A stretch of DNA of 64,000 nt from Paenarthrobacter sp. GOM3 (lineage in GTDB: Bacteria; Actinomycetota; Actinomycetes; Actinomycetales; Micrococcaceae). Positions 17,331-25,772 of this stretch are shown one piece after another. How positions within the stretch are numbered: position 1 is the first letter of the stretch; each line of letters starts with the position of its first letter. The notes under the pieces are model-generated. The model was not told the origin of the DNA, did not search any database, and was given only the letters and a program-made list of their open reading frames with translations. The stretch covers positions 1,240,001 to 1,304,000 of the forward strand of contig NZ_CP136562.1 in NCBI RefSeq assembly GCF_018215265.2, in the 5' to 3' direction. Made by a program: the position numbers and the translations under genes.

Positions 17331-17992
17331 TCCGCATCCTCCTGGCCGACGACCAAACCCTCATCCGGGCTGGCTTCCGTGCACTCCTGGACGCCGAACC
17401 GGACATGGAAGTGGTGGGGGAGGCCGGCACCGGCCGCGACGCTGTCCGCCTCGCGACCCGGGACAGGCCCGACGTCATCCTCATGGACATCCGCATGCCG
17501 GACGACGACGGCCTCACCGCCACCCGCAAAATCCTGGGCGACCCGGCCCTGGCAGGCACGCGCGTCATCATCCTCACCACGTTCGAACTGGACGAGTACA
17601 TCGCCGAAGCCGTGCGGGCCGGAGCCGCGGGCTTCCTGGTCAAGGACACTGAGCCGGCTGAGCTCATCCGGGCCGTCCGGGTGGTCCACGATGGGGACGC
17701 GCTGCTCTCCCCGTCGGTCACCCGGCGGATCATGGCCCAGCTCGCATCGCAGAGCCGTGCTGCCAGCAACGTAGTCCCGCTGGAGCAAGTGACCGAGCGT
17801 GAACGCGAAGTCCTTGCCCTGGTGGGCGAGGGCCTGAACAACGCCGAGATCGCCGAACGGCTCTTCATCACGCCGCTCACAGCCAAGACCCATGTTTCGC
17901 GCATCATGACCAAGCTGATGGTCCGCGACCGGTCCCAACTGGTGGTCCTGGCGTACGAATCCGGACTGGTGAGGCCCGGGTGGAGCAGCTGA
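17327..17992 (+). CDS. LuxR/NarL-family response regulator
   Basis: A 221-residue regulator. The receiver domain has the acidic pocket D8/D9, the phosphorylation site D54 (VILMDIRMPD), T and K (LTTFE, LVKDTEP). The C-terminal LuxR helix-turn-helix is LTEREREVL-like: VTEREREVLALVGEGLNNAE then IAERLFITPLTAKTHVSRI. Its ATG overlaps the kinase stop. Phosphorylation by the kinase should drive dimer binding to target promoters, possibly those of the neighbouring genes. Confidence 0.95.
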   Translation: MIRILLADDQTLIRAGFRALLDAEPDMEVVGEAGTGRDAVRLATRDRPDVILMDIRMPDDDGLTATRKILGDPALAGTRVIILTTFELDEYIAEAVRAGAAGFLVKDTEPAELIRAVRVVHDGDALLSPSVTRRIMAQLASQSRAASNVVPLEQVTEREREVLALVGEGLNNAEIAERLFITPLTAKTHVSRIMTKLMVRDRSQLVVLAYESGLVRPGWSS

Positions 17993-18143
17993 CCGACTTG
18001 GAGCGACTCCGCCGGGAGTAGTCCGCCGCCCGAAGGTGACTCCCGACGGCGGACGCCTCACCGGCCGCGCCCGAGCAGACTCGAACCAGAGCCGAAAGAC
18101 GGTTCACGCCGGGCATCGGCGACGCAGAGTTTGGATCATAGAC

Positions 18144-18464
18144 ATGTTCACCGCATTGACCTCGATCGTCGGAGAGACCACCACGCTTGGGGGAGCGCTG
18201 GCCCAGTTGCCGGCCACCGTCGCCGCGCACGGTCCTTGGGGCGACGGGCCGTACTGGCCGTTTTTCATCATCTTCCCGCTGTTCTGGATCATCGTGATCG
18301 GCTTGTTCATTTTCGTGGGCCGGCGTACGTGGCGCCGCAACCATCACTGGGCCGCAACCCAAGGCGCCGAGGGCGTATTGCGGGAGCGGTATGCGCGCGG
18401 CGAGATTGACGAGACCGAGTTCCGCCAGCGGTTGGAGGTGCTGCGCTCGCAACCGGGCAGTTGA
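18144..18464 (+). CDS. Small membrane protein with SHOCT domain
   Basis: A 106-residue protein. One transmembrane helix (about residues 37-58, FFIIFPLFWIIVIGLFIFVG) is preceded by a short outside segment and followed by a basic stretch. The C-terminal SHOCT motif, LRERYARGEIDETEFRQRL, is a short helical oligomerisation module common in bacterial membrane proteins. Its role is unknown. ATG 18144 is taken as start; an in-frame ATG at 18036 would add an implausible basic stretch. It lies between the two-component pair and the ABC exporter. Confidence 0.75.
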   Translation: MFTALTSIVGETTTLGGALAQLPATVAAHGPWGDGPYWPFFIIFPLFWIIVIGLFIFVGRRTWRRNHHWAATQGAEGVLRERYARGEIDETEFRQRLEVLRSQPGS

Positions 18465-18507
18465 GCGGCGCGGCCGGCAGCTGAGCAGCGTGGCCAGCTA
18501 AGCGAGA

Positions 18508-18540
18508 GGGTTCTTGCAGGAATATCTGCAAGAGCCCTTT
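18508..18540 (+). terminator. Hairpin with short T-run before ABC exporter genes
   Basis: Arms GGGTTCTTGCAG and CTGCAAGAGCCC (one G-T wobble) around GAATAT, followed by TTT. Probable terminator of the SHOCT gene. Confidence 0.6.
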
Positions 18541-18560
18541 CACATATTCCCCTGCGCTAC

Positions 18561-18566
18561 TAGTCT
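18561..18566 (+). promoter_or_regulatory. Leaderless -10 box, ABC ATPase gene
   Basis: TAGTCT ends seven bases before GTG 18574. It supports the upstream start for the ATPase gene. Confidence 0.4.
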
Positions 18567-18573
18567 GCTGAGG

Positions 18574-19575
18574 GTGCACAATGAAGCAACCCGCTCTCAG
18601 AAACCGTCACCGACCCAGTCAGAATCGTCGCAAACCAGCTTCGACATGAACCAGCCAACCGTCATCACTGCGCGGAACCTCACCAAGGCCTATGGTGAGC
18701 TCACCGCCGTGGACAACATCTCCTTCGACGTACCTGCGGGGGAGTCCTTCGGCCTCCTTGGACCCAACGGTGCCGGGAAGTCCACCACCATGAGAATGAT
18801 CGGCGGCGTCTCCCAGCGCACCTCCGGCTCGCTCAGCATCATGGGCCTGGATCCCGAATCCCGTGGCCCCGAAGTGAGGGCGCACCTGGGCGTGGTCCCG
18901 CAGCAGGACAACCTGGACGAGGAACTGCGGGTCCGCGAGAACCTGATCGTGTACGGACGCTATTTCGGCCTTCCGCTGAGCTACCTGCGGCCCAAAGCCG
19001 ATGAGCTCCTGGAATTCGCGCAGCTGACGGACAAAGCCAACTCGAAGGTGGATGCGCTGTCCGGCGGCATGAAAAGGCGTCTCACCATTGCGCGGTCACT
19101 CATCAATGAGCCACGCATCCTCCTCCTCGACGAGCCCACCACCGGCCTGGACCCGCAAGCCCGCCACATCCTCTGGGACAGGCTCTTCCGGCTCAAGGAG
19201 AGCGGTGTGACGCTCATCCTCACCACGCACTACATGGACGAGGCCGAGCAGCTGTGCGATCGGTTGATCGTGGTGGACAAGGGCCGCATCATGGCCGAGG
19301 GGTCGCCCGCCAACCTGATCCGCGAGCACTCCTCGCGCGAAGTACTTGAACTCAGATTCGGATCCGAGCGGAACGCGACCATCGGCGTCGAGCTCCAAGG
19401 CATCGGTGAGCGGCTGGAGACGCTGCCCGACCGCGTGCTCATCTACGCGCACGACGGCGAGGCCGCGTTGGAGCAGGTCACTTCGCGCGGGCTGCGGCCC
19501 ATGACGTCGCTGGTGCGCCGATCATCGCTGGAGGACGTGTTCCTGCGGCTGACCGGTAGGAGCCTTGTTGACTGA
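18574..19575 (+). CDS. ABC-2 type exporter ATP-binding protein (DrrA-like)
   Basis: A 333-residue ATPase (309 if started at ATG 18646). Walker A is GPNGAGKST, the signature LSGGMKRR, Walker B ILLLDEPTTGLDP and the H-loop LTTHYMDEAEQL. The C-terminal 90 residues match the accessory domain of daunorubicin-type (DrrA) exporters. GTG 18574 is favoured by a TAGTCT box seven bases upstream, while ATG 18646 has no ribosome site; the extra residues are Ser/Gln-rich and not conserved in the family. It powers the two permeases that follow. Cargo could be a drug, lipid or polysaccharide. Confidence 0.85.
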   Translation: MHNEATRSQKPSPTQSESSQTSFDMNQPTVITARNLTKAYGELTAVDNISFDVPAGESFGLLGPNGAGKSTTMRMIGGVSQRTSGSLSIMGLDPESRGPEVRAHLGVVPQQDNLDEELRVRENLIVYGRYFGLPLSYLRPKADELLEFAQLTDKANSKVDALSGGMKRRLTIARSLINEPRILLLDEPTTGLDPQARHILWDRLFRLKESGVTLILTTHYMDEAEQLCDRLIVVDKGRIMAEGSPANLIREHSSREVLELRFGSERNATIGVELQGIGERLETLPDRVLIYAHDGEAALEQVTSRGLRPMTSLVRRSSLEDVFLRLTGRSLVD

Positions 19576-20431
19576 CGCGGCCAACAAACCAATCACGACG
19601 GCGGCGCCACCGCTGCGGGCCCACTCACCTGAAGTTTCGGCTGCCCGGGCGCGGCGCTGGGGTGCCTTTTTCTACGCGGAGCAGGTGCTCCGCGTCATGC
19701 GCAACTACGGCTGGTCCGTGGTCCTTTACAGTGTGGGCCAGCCGGTGGCGTACCTGTTCGCCATGGGGGTTGGGCTCGCCAGCTTGGTGGACGCCAACAG
19801 CGAAGCGGCATTCGGCGGCGTCAGCTACCTCGAATTCGTGGCGCCGGCGCTGCTGGTATCGGCCGCGGTGATGACGGCGTCGGGGGAGTTCTCGTACCCC
19901 ATCATGGACGGCTTCAAATGGCGCCGAGTGTTCTACGGCCCCCACGCTTCTCCGTTGATTCCGCAACAGATCGCCAGTGGCCACATCATGGCCAGCACGG
20001 TCCGGTTCCTGCTGCAATCGGTGGTCTACTTCGTCGTGGTGGCCCTGTTCGGTGCCTCGCCGAGCCCGTGGGGGTGGGTTTCAGCCCTTGTGGCCACCGT
20101 GTCTGCATTGTCTTTCGGCCTGCCACTGATGGCCTACGCCGCGAGCATCACCCAGGACAAGGGGCAGTTCGCCTTGGTCCAGCGGTTCATCGTGATGCCG
20201 TTGTTCCTTTTCTCGGGCACGTTCTTCCCGCTCGATACCCTGCCACTGGCCGTCCGCTGGATCGGGTGGATCTCGCCTGTTTGGCATGGAACGGAATTGG
20301 GACGCGTCTTCACCTACGGCATGGACCAGGACCCGCTGCTGACCATCACGCACGTGATTTTCCTGCTGGCAACAGCCACCGTTGGATGGGTCCTTGTCCG
20401 ACGCCAGTTCGTACGAAGGATGGGCTCATGA
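19568..20431 (+). CDS. ABC-2 type permease 1
   Basis: About 287 residues with six membrane helices and the ABC-2 pattern. FSYPIMDGFKWRRVFYG forms the coupling region, and LFSGTFFPLDTLP before WISPVWHGTELGR is typical of DrrB-like permeases. The TTG at 19568 is chosen because AGGAG (19557-19561) is six bases upstream; TTG 19565 is too close. It overlaps the ATPase gene by eight bases and the next permease by four, so the three are one operon. Confidence 0.85.
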   Translation: MTDAANKPITTAAPPLRAHSPEVSAARARRWGAFFYAEQVLRVMRNYGWSVVLYSVGQPVAYLFAMGVGLASLVDANSEAAFGGVSYLEFVAPALLVSAAVMTASGEFSYPIMDGFKWRRVFYGPHASPLIPQQIASGHIMASTVRFLLQSVVYFVVVALFGASPSPWGWVSALVATVSALSFGLPLMAYAASITQDKGQFALVQRFIVMPLFLFSGTFFPLDTLPLAVRWIGWISPVWHGTELGRVFTYGMDQDPLLTITHVIFLLATATVGWVLVRRQFVRRMGS

Positions 20432-21261
20432 GTGTCCTCACCGGTGGCCACAGCGCCACGGACCTCGCCCGGGAGCGGAACTTCGGGTCGTTATACTCCC
20501 GCAACGCCAGGGCCGTCGTGGGTCGGGGGCTCATGGCGGCCAAGAGCAGCACCTGGCTGGTGCTGGTGTCCGGGTTCTTCGAGCCCGTGCTGTTCCTGCT
20601 TGCCATGGGCGTGGGCATGGGCTCGATCGTGGGTACGGTTCAGGGCCCTGGAGGCGGTGAGATCAGCTACGCGGCCTACATTGCGCCTGCCCTGTTGGCG
20701 GTCTCGGCCATGAACGGGGCCATCTACGATTCCACCTGGAACGTGTTCTTCAAGATGAACTTCGCCAAGCTCTACCAAGGGATGCTCTACACGTCGCTGG
20801 GGCCACTGGACGTTGCCATCGGCGAGATCTTCCTGGCCCTGCTGCGCGGCTTGCTGTACGCCACCGGCTTTACCGCCGTCATGGGGGTGATGGGGCTGCT
20901 GACGAGTTGGTGGGCCATCCTTGACATCCCGGCGTCCGTGTTGATCGCCTTTGGGTTTGCAAGCTTTGGCATGGGCATTACCAGCTTCATGAAGACCTTC
21001 CAGCAGATGGACTGGATCAACTTCTTCCTTCTGCCCATGTTCTTGTTCAGCGCCACGTTCTACCCGCTGAGCGTCTACCCGCAGGTCATCCAATGGTTCA
21101 TCCAGGCCATGCCCCTGTGGCACGGGGTGGAGTTGCTCCGGCAGATCAGCGTGGGTTCGTTCAGCCCTGCAACGGCCATCCATGTGGCGTATTACGTGGT
21201 GATGATCGGACTCGGGATCATGTTGACTACCGGGCGGCTGCGCCAACTGTTCCTCAAATGA
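20428..21261 (+). CDS. ABC-2 type permease 2
   Basis: A 277-residue membrane protein, six helices, homologous to permease 1: LFSATFYPLSVYP followed by MPLWHGVELLRQ mirrors LFSGTFFPLDTLP and WHGTELGR there. The two probably form a heterodimeric channel with the ATPase of the same operon. The ATG at 20428 overlaps the permease 1 stop (ATGA). The N-terminal 40 residues are cytoplasmic. Confidence 0.85.
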   Translation: MSVLTGGHSATDLARERNFGSLYSRNARAVVGRGLMAAKSSTWLVLVSGFFEPVLFLLAMGVGMGSIVGTVQGPGGGEISYAAYIAPALLAVSAMNGAIYDSTWNVFFKMNFAKLYQGMLYTSLGPLDVAIGEIFLALLRGLLYATGFTAVMGVMGLLTSWWAILDIPASVLIAFGFASFGMGITSFMKTFQQMDWINFFLLPMFLFSATFYPLSVYPQVIQWFIQAMPLWHGVELLRQISVGSFSPATAIHVAYYVVMIGLGIMLTTGRLRQLFLK

Positions 21262-21353
21262 CGGAGATTTTGTACGGCCAAAGCAAAAACTCCCGTGTTC
21301 GCCGTCCGTGGAAGCCGGCACAGGCACCATGGCGCGTTTGAGAGAATGGAGCC

Positions 21354-21920
21354 ATGCAATCTCTCGGTGACCCGCACCCGTCCACGTCCCCCGCCGGCAA
21401 AGGCATGTTCAAGGGCTTCCGCATAGGTGGCCTGGGGATGACTGTCGTCATCATCGCCTTCCTGGTGGCTGTCATCTTCGCGGCCAACCAGAACGACGTC
21501 GTGGGCTGGGTCGTCGCGGTAGTGGCCTTCGGATGGCTGGCTCTGGCCACCTTCGTGGTCCTGAGCATTCGCAAGGCCGCGCAGCGGGCCGGGGCAAAAC
21601 TGAGTGAAGCGCAAGCTGCGTTCAACTCGGCAACCGGCCGCGCGCCGTCGTCGACCGTTACTGACAACGGGGGCACCCGCGTGGTTGCTGAGCGCAGCCA
21701 GGCAGACGAAGTCCGCGACCTCAAGTTGGACCATTCCTTCAAGATCGTGCAGGTGCAGGTACGCGTGGTGGATGAGGAACGCGCCAAGGGCGGCGCGGCA
21801 GACCAGGACACCATCAACCGTGCACTGGAAACCATAGCCATCACGGCAACCAACGCACGGGACATGATCAAGTCCTCCGGTGGCTCGGAGGAGCCCGTAG
21901 CCGGAACCATCATCGACTAG
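21354..21920 (+). CDS. Uncharacterised two-helix membrane protein
   Basis: A 188-residue protein I do not recognise. Two adjacent membrane helices (about residues 28-47 and 52-71) form a hairpin; the long C-terminal part, hydrophilic and probably cytoplasmic, includes a conserved-looking segment DHSFKIVQVQVRVVDEER and the ending DTINRALETIAITATNARDM. GGAG lies just before the ATG. It precedes xth by only ten bases but xth appears to have its own -10 box. Confidence 0.7.
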   Translation: MQSLGDPHPSTSPAGKGMFKGFRIGGLGMTVVIIAFLVAVIFAANQNDVVGWVVAVVAFGWLALATFVVLSIRKAAQRAGAKLSEAQAAFNSATGRAPSSTVTDNGGTRVVAERSQADEVRDLKLDHSFKIVQVQVRVVDEERAKGGAADQDTINRALETIAITATNARDMIKSSGGSEEPVAGTIID

Positions 21921-21923
21921 AGT
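21918..21923 (+). promoter_or_regulatory. Leaderless -10 box, exodeoxyribonuclease III gene
   Basis: TAGAGT ends seven bases before GTG 21931. It covers an in-frame GTG at 21922, which makes 21931 the better start. Confidence 0.5.
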
Positions 21924-21930
21924 GGACCGG

Positions 21931-22764
21931 GTGAGTACGGCATTGAAGAAGGATTTCCTTCGCATCGCATCAGTCAACGTCAATGGCCTGCGGGCTGCCT
22001 ACAAGAACGGCATGGCGGAATGGCTGGAGCCCCGCGAGGTTGACATCCTTTGCCTGCAGGAAGTGCGAGCCCCTGATGACATTGTCAGGAAGCTGATTGG
22101 CGACGGCTGGCACATCCTCCACACCGAGGCTGAAGCCAAGGGCCGCGCTGGAGTAGCCATCGCCTCCCGCGAGGAGCCCACCGCCACGCGCATTGGGATC
22201 GGCGACTCCTACTTCGATACCTCAGGCCGCTGGGTCGAGGCGGACTACACCGTGGAGAACGCTGCCGGTGAATTCACCACCCTTTCCGTCGTCAGCGCCT
22301 ACGTGCACTCCGGAGAAGTGGGCACGCCCAAGCAGGACGACAAATTCCGTTTCCTGGACGCCATGAGCGTCAGGCTGCCCGAGCTCGCCAAGCACAGCGA
22401 CCACGCCTTGGTTGTTGGCGATCTCAACGTCGGACACACAGAACTCGACATCAAGAACTGGAAGGGCAACGTTAAGCGTGCCGGCTTCCTCCCGGAGGAG
22501 CGGGCGTACTTCGACCGCTTCCTCGGCGAAGAGATCGGATGGAGGGATGTCCACAGGGGCCTGGCAGGAAACGTCGCCGGCCCCTACACCTGGTGGTCCC
22601 AGCGCGGTAAGGCCTTTGATACTGACACTGGCTGGCGCATCGACTACCACCTGGCCACCCCGGGCCTCGCAGCAGCCGCTTTCTCGGCTGTGGTTGACCG
22701 GGCGCCTTCGTGGGACACCCGCTTCTCTGACCACGCACCGCTGGTAGTCGACTACCGGCTCTGA
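21931..22764 (+). CDS. xth: Exodeoxyribonuclease III / AP endonuclease
   Basis: A 277-residue enzyme of the EEP nuclease fold that cuts at abasic sites and trims 3' ends in base-excision repair. Catalytic features are VNVNGLRAA (metal-binding Asn), LCLQEVRAPD (metal-binding Glu), the GDLNVGHTELD block with catalytic Asp and Asn, and the C-terminal RFSDHAPLVVDY with the Asp-His pair. GTG 21931 is preferred because the upstream GTG at 21922 overlaps a -10 box. trpS follows 21 bases downstream and may be co-transcribed. Confidence 0.92.
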   Translation: MSTALKKDFLRIASVNVNGLRAAYKNGMAEWLEPREVDILCLQEVRAPDDIVRKLIGDGWHILHTEAEAKGRAGVAIASREEPTATRIGIGDSYFDTSGRWVEADYTVENAAGEFTTLSVVSAYVHSGEVGTPKQDDKFRFLDAMSVRLPELAKHSDHALVVGDLNVGHTELDIKNWKGNVKRAGFLPEERAYFDRFLGEEIGWRDVHRGLAGNVAGPYTWWSQRGKAFDTDTGWRIDYHLATPGLAAAAFSAVVDRAPSWDTRFSDHAPLVVDYRL

Positions 22765-23886
<1,122 letters not shown>

Positions 23887-24001
23887 GCCCATGTGCTCTG
23901 CTGGCCAGCTCAACGTCAAGACCGACGCCCGAAAGGGTGTCGGTCCGGACGATTCTCGCCAGCCTGCTGTCACCGGCGCCGATTGCGGTGCCGGTGACAC
24001 C

Positions 24002-24568
24002 ATGTGCGTGGGTGTTATTCTCGGCTTCCCGCCGGAGATCGCCCGTGAGCTCCAGGAATGGCGGGCATCCTTCGGTGATCCCATGGCCGAGGTCATTCCG
24101 GCGCACATCACGCTGATCACCACCACCCCCACCCAGGACTGGGCAGCTACCCGTGAACACGTGCGCGCGGTCGCCAAAACCCACGAACCCTTCAACATCA
24201 CCATCTCGGGCACCGGTTCCTTCCGGCCTGTCTCACCCGTTGTGTTCGTCAACGTCGAAGAAGGCTTTGAGGAGTGCGTGCAACTACACGAGAAACTACA
24301 AAGCGGCCCGCTCGAGCGGAGGCTTCCCTTCCCCTACCACCCGCACGTCACGGTAGCCCACGACGTCGCCCAGAAAAACCTTGATGAAGCCGAAACGGTG
24401 CTCAGGGATTACCGGGCCACGTTCCCTGTGGTTAGCATGGGACTTTACGAGCACGACACCAATGGAATTTGGCAGCTACGGGAAGAGCTCGACTTTGGCG
24501 GCGATACTGACGAGGAACAGCAAGCGGATACAAGCCACGGAGGCGGACACTCCTCCGCTTCCAACTGA
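24002..24568 (+). CDS. 2H phosphoesterase / 2'-5' RNA ligase family protein
   Basis: A 188-residue protein with the two HxTx motifs of the 2H superfamily: H35-I-T-L in IPAHITLITT and H115-V-T-V in YHPHVTVAHD. Members hydrolyse cyclic phosphodiesters or 2'-5' linkages; the substrate here is unknown. ATG 24002 is chosen because the fold begins at MCVGVILGFPP; an in-frame ATG at 23891 would add 37 residues of low complexity. The acidic His/Ser-rich tail (after about residue 165) is outside the domain. It follows trpS and overlaps the next gene by 74 bases. Confidence 0.8.
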   Translation: MCVGVILGFPPEIARELQEWRASFGDPMAEVIPAHITLITTTPTQDWAATREHVRAVAKTHEPFNITISGTGSFRPVSPVVFVNVEEGFEECVQLHEKLQSGPLERRLPFPYHPHVTVAHDVAQKNLDEAETVLRDYRATFPVVSMGLYEHDTNGIWQLREELDFGGDTDEEQQADTSHGGGHSSASN

Positions 24569-25580
24569 GCTGGCGAAGCTCAAACTGGAGCTTCTCCGTA
24601 AACGGCAGGAATTAGGCCACGCCAAGCGTTCCGGAGCGGGGTTGCCCGCCAGGGCAGGAGCATTTTTCGCTGTCTTCATGGCCAGGCTGAACACCAACCG
24701 CGCCATGCGCTCCTTCCAGCATTACTCGCGGCAGCACGGCCCTTTGCTCAGCGCGGGCATCGGCTTCAACATGTTCTTCTCGGTGACGGGTCTCCTTACC
24801 ACCGGTTTCGCCATCGCCGGAATCGTCCTGGGCGGCAATCCGGTCCTCGAAGACGCCGTTATCAGCAGCGTGGCCTCCGCCGCTCCGGGGCTCCTGCAGG
24901 TCAACGGCGGCGAAGGGCTGGTGGATCCACAGACGCTGCTCAACCCGTCCGGGCTGGGGTGGACGGCGGTCATCGCAGCGGCGGTCACCATTTTCACGTC
25001 CCTGGGTTGGATTGCCAGCGTCAGGGAAGGTCTTCGCGGGGTCATGAACGCAGGCCCCCTGGTGCGAAATGCGCTCCTGCAGAAAGCCATCGACGCCGGC
25101 ACGCTCCTGCTCCTCGGCGTCATCCTGGTGATCAGCGCCGGAGCCTCGCTGATCTTCGGAACAGCCGCGGATTGGTTTATAGGCTTGCTGAAGCTGAACG
25201 AGGAGGTGGCAGCGCCCATCGCCGCCACCGTCAAGATCGTGGTTCCGCTCCTTTTGAACTGCGCGACGGCGGCAGTCCTCTTCCGTGTCGCCGGTGGCCT
25301 GAAGTTGGGGCGCCGTTCCTTCCTCGAAGGGGTGGTGCTGGCCGGGGTCGGAACCACCGTCCTCCAGTTCTTCAGCACCGAGCTCCTGGCCCGTTCCGGG
25401 AACAATCCCGTCCTGGCATCCTTCGCCATCATCATCGGCCTGCTGATCTGGTTCAACCTGGTGAGCCAGGTTTACCTCGTCTCGGCTTCGTGGTCGGCGA
25501 TTCGGGAAGCTGATGCTGAATCGGGGGAGGCACCCCGCAAGAAGGTCCTCGGTTCACGCCGCGTAGCGCCCCGTACCTGA
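24495..25580 (+). CDS. YihY/BrkB-family inner membrane protein
   Basis: About 361 residues with six membrane helices. The FQHYSRQHGPLLSAGIGFNM entry, the central SLGWIASVREGLRGVM, and VVPLLLNCATAAVLFRV followed by GVVLAGVGTTVLQFF match the YihY (formerly ribonuclease BN) family. The function is not established; a transporter or envelope role is assumed. The start is difficult: TTG 24495 has GGAAGAG eight bases upstream, but the gene then overlaps the 2H gene by 74 bases. The N-terminal 60 residues are hydrophilic. Confidence 0.75.
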   Translation: MAAILTRNSKRIQATEADTPPLPTELAKLKLELLRKRQELGHAKRSGAGLPARAGAFFAVFMARLNTNRAMRSFQHYSRQHGPLLSAGIGFNMFFSVTGLLTTGFAIAGIVLGGNPVLEDAVISSVASAAPGLLQVNGGEGLVDPQTLLNPSGLGWTAVIAAAVTIFTSLGWIASVREGLRGVMNAGPLVRNALLQKAIDAGTLLLLGVILVISAGASLIFGTAADWFIGLLKLNEEVAAPIAATVKIVVPLLLNCATAAVLFRVAGGLKLGRRSFLEGVVLAGVGTTVLQFFSTELLARSGNNPVLASFAIIIGLLIWFNLVSQVYLVSASWSAIREADAESGEAPRKKVLGSRRVAPRT

Positions 25581-25607
25581 CTCTTTTCCTGGCCCCGGGA
25601 GGCGCGA

Positions 25608-25760
25608 ATGAACAACCAGCTGTGGATCGCCTGTCTCGTCGGTGCTGCGGCGGGCCTCATAGTCGGGCAACTGATCTTCAATTCGCCGTTCTTGGGCATC
25701 CTCATTGGTGTGGGCCTCGGCGCCCTTGTTGGGGCTGCCGTGGGTCCCCGCCGGAATTGA
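25608..25760 (+). CDS. Small glycine-rich membrane protein, 50 residues
   Basis: A 50-residue protein, starting MNNQLWIACLVGAAAG and ending VGAAVGPRRN. Two glycine-zipper-like hydrophobic segments (about 6-24 and 28-46) flank a short turn. GGGAGG lies six bases before the ATG, an excellent ribosome site, and the gene sits 27 bases after the YihY gene in the same direction, so it is probably translated. Unknown function; similar tiny proteins insert in the cytoplasmic membrane. Confidence 0.65.
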   Translation: MNNQLWIACLVGAAAGLIVGQLIFNSPFLGILIGVGLGALVGAAVGPRRN

Positions 25761-25772
25761 GGCGCTGGCACT

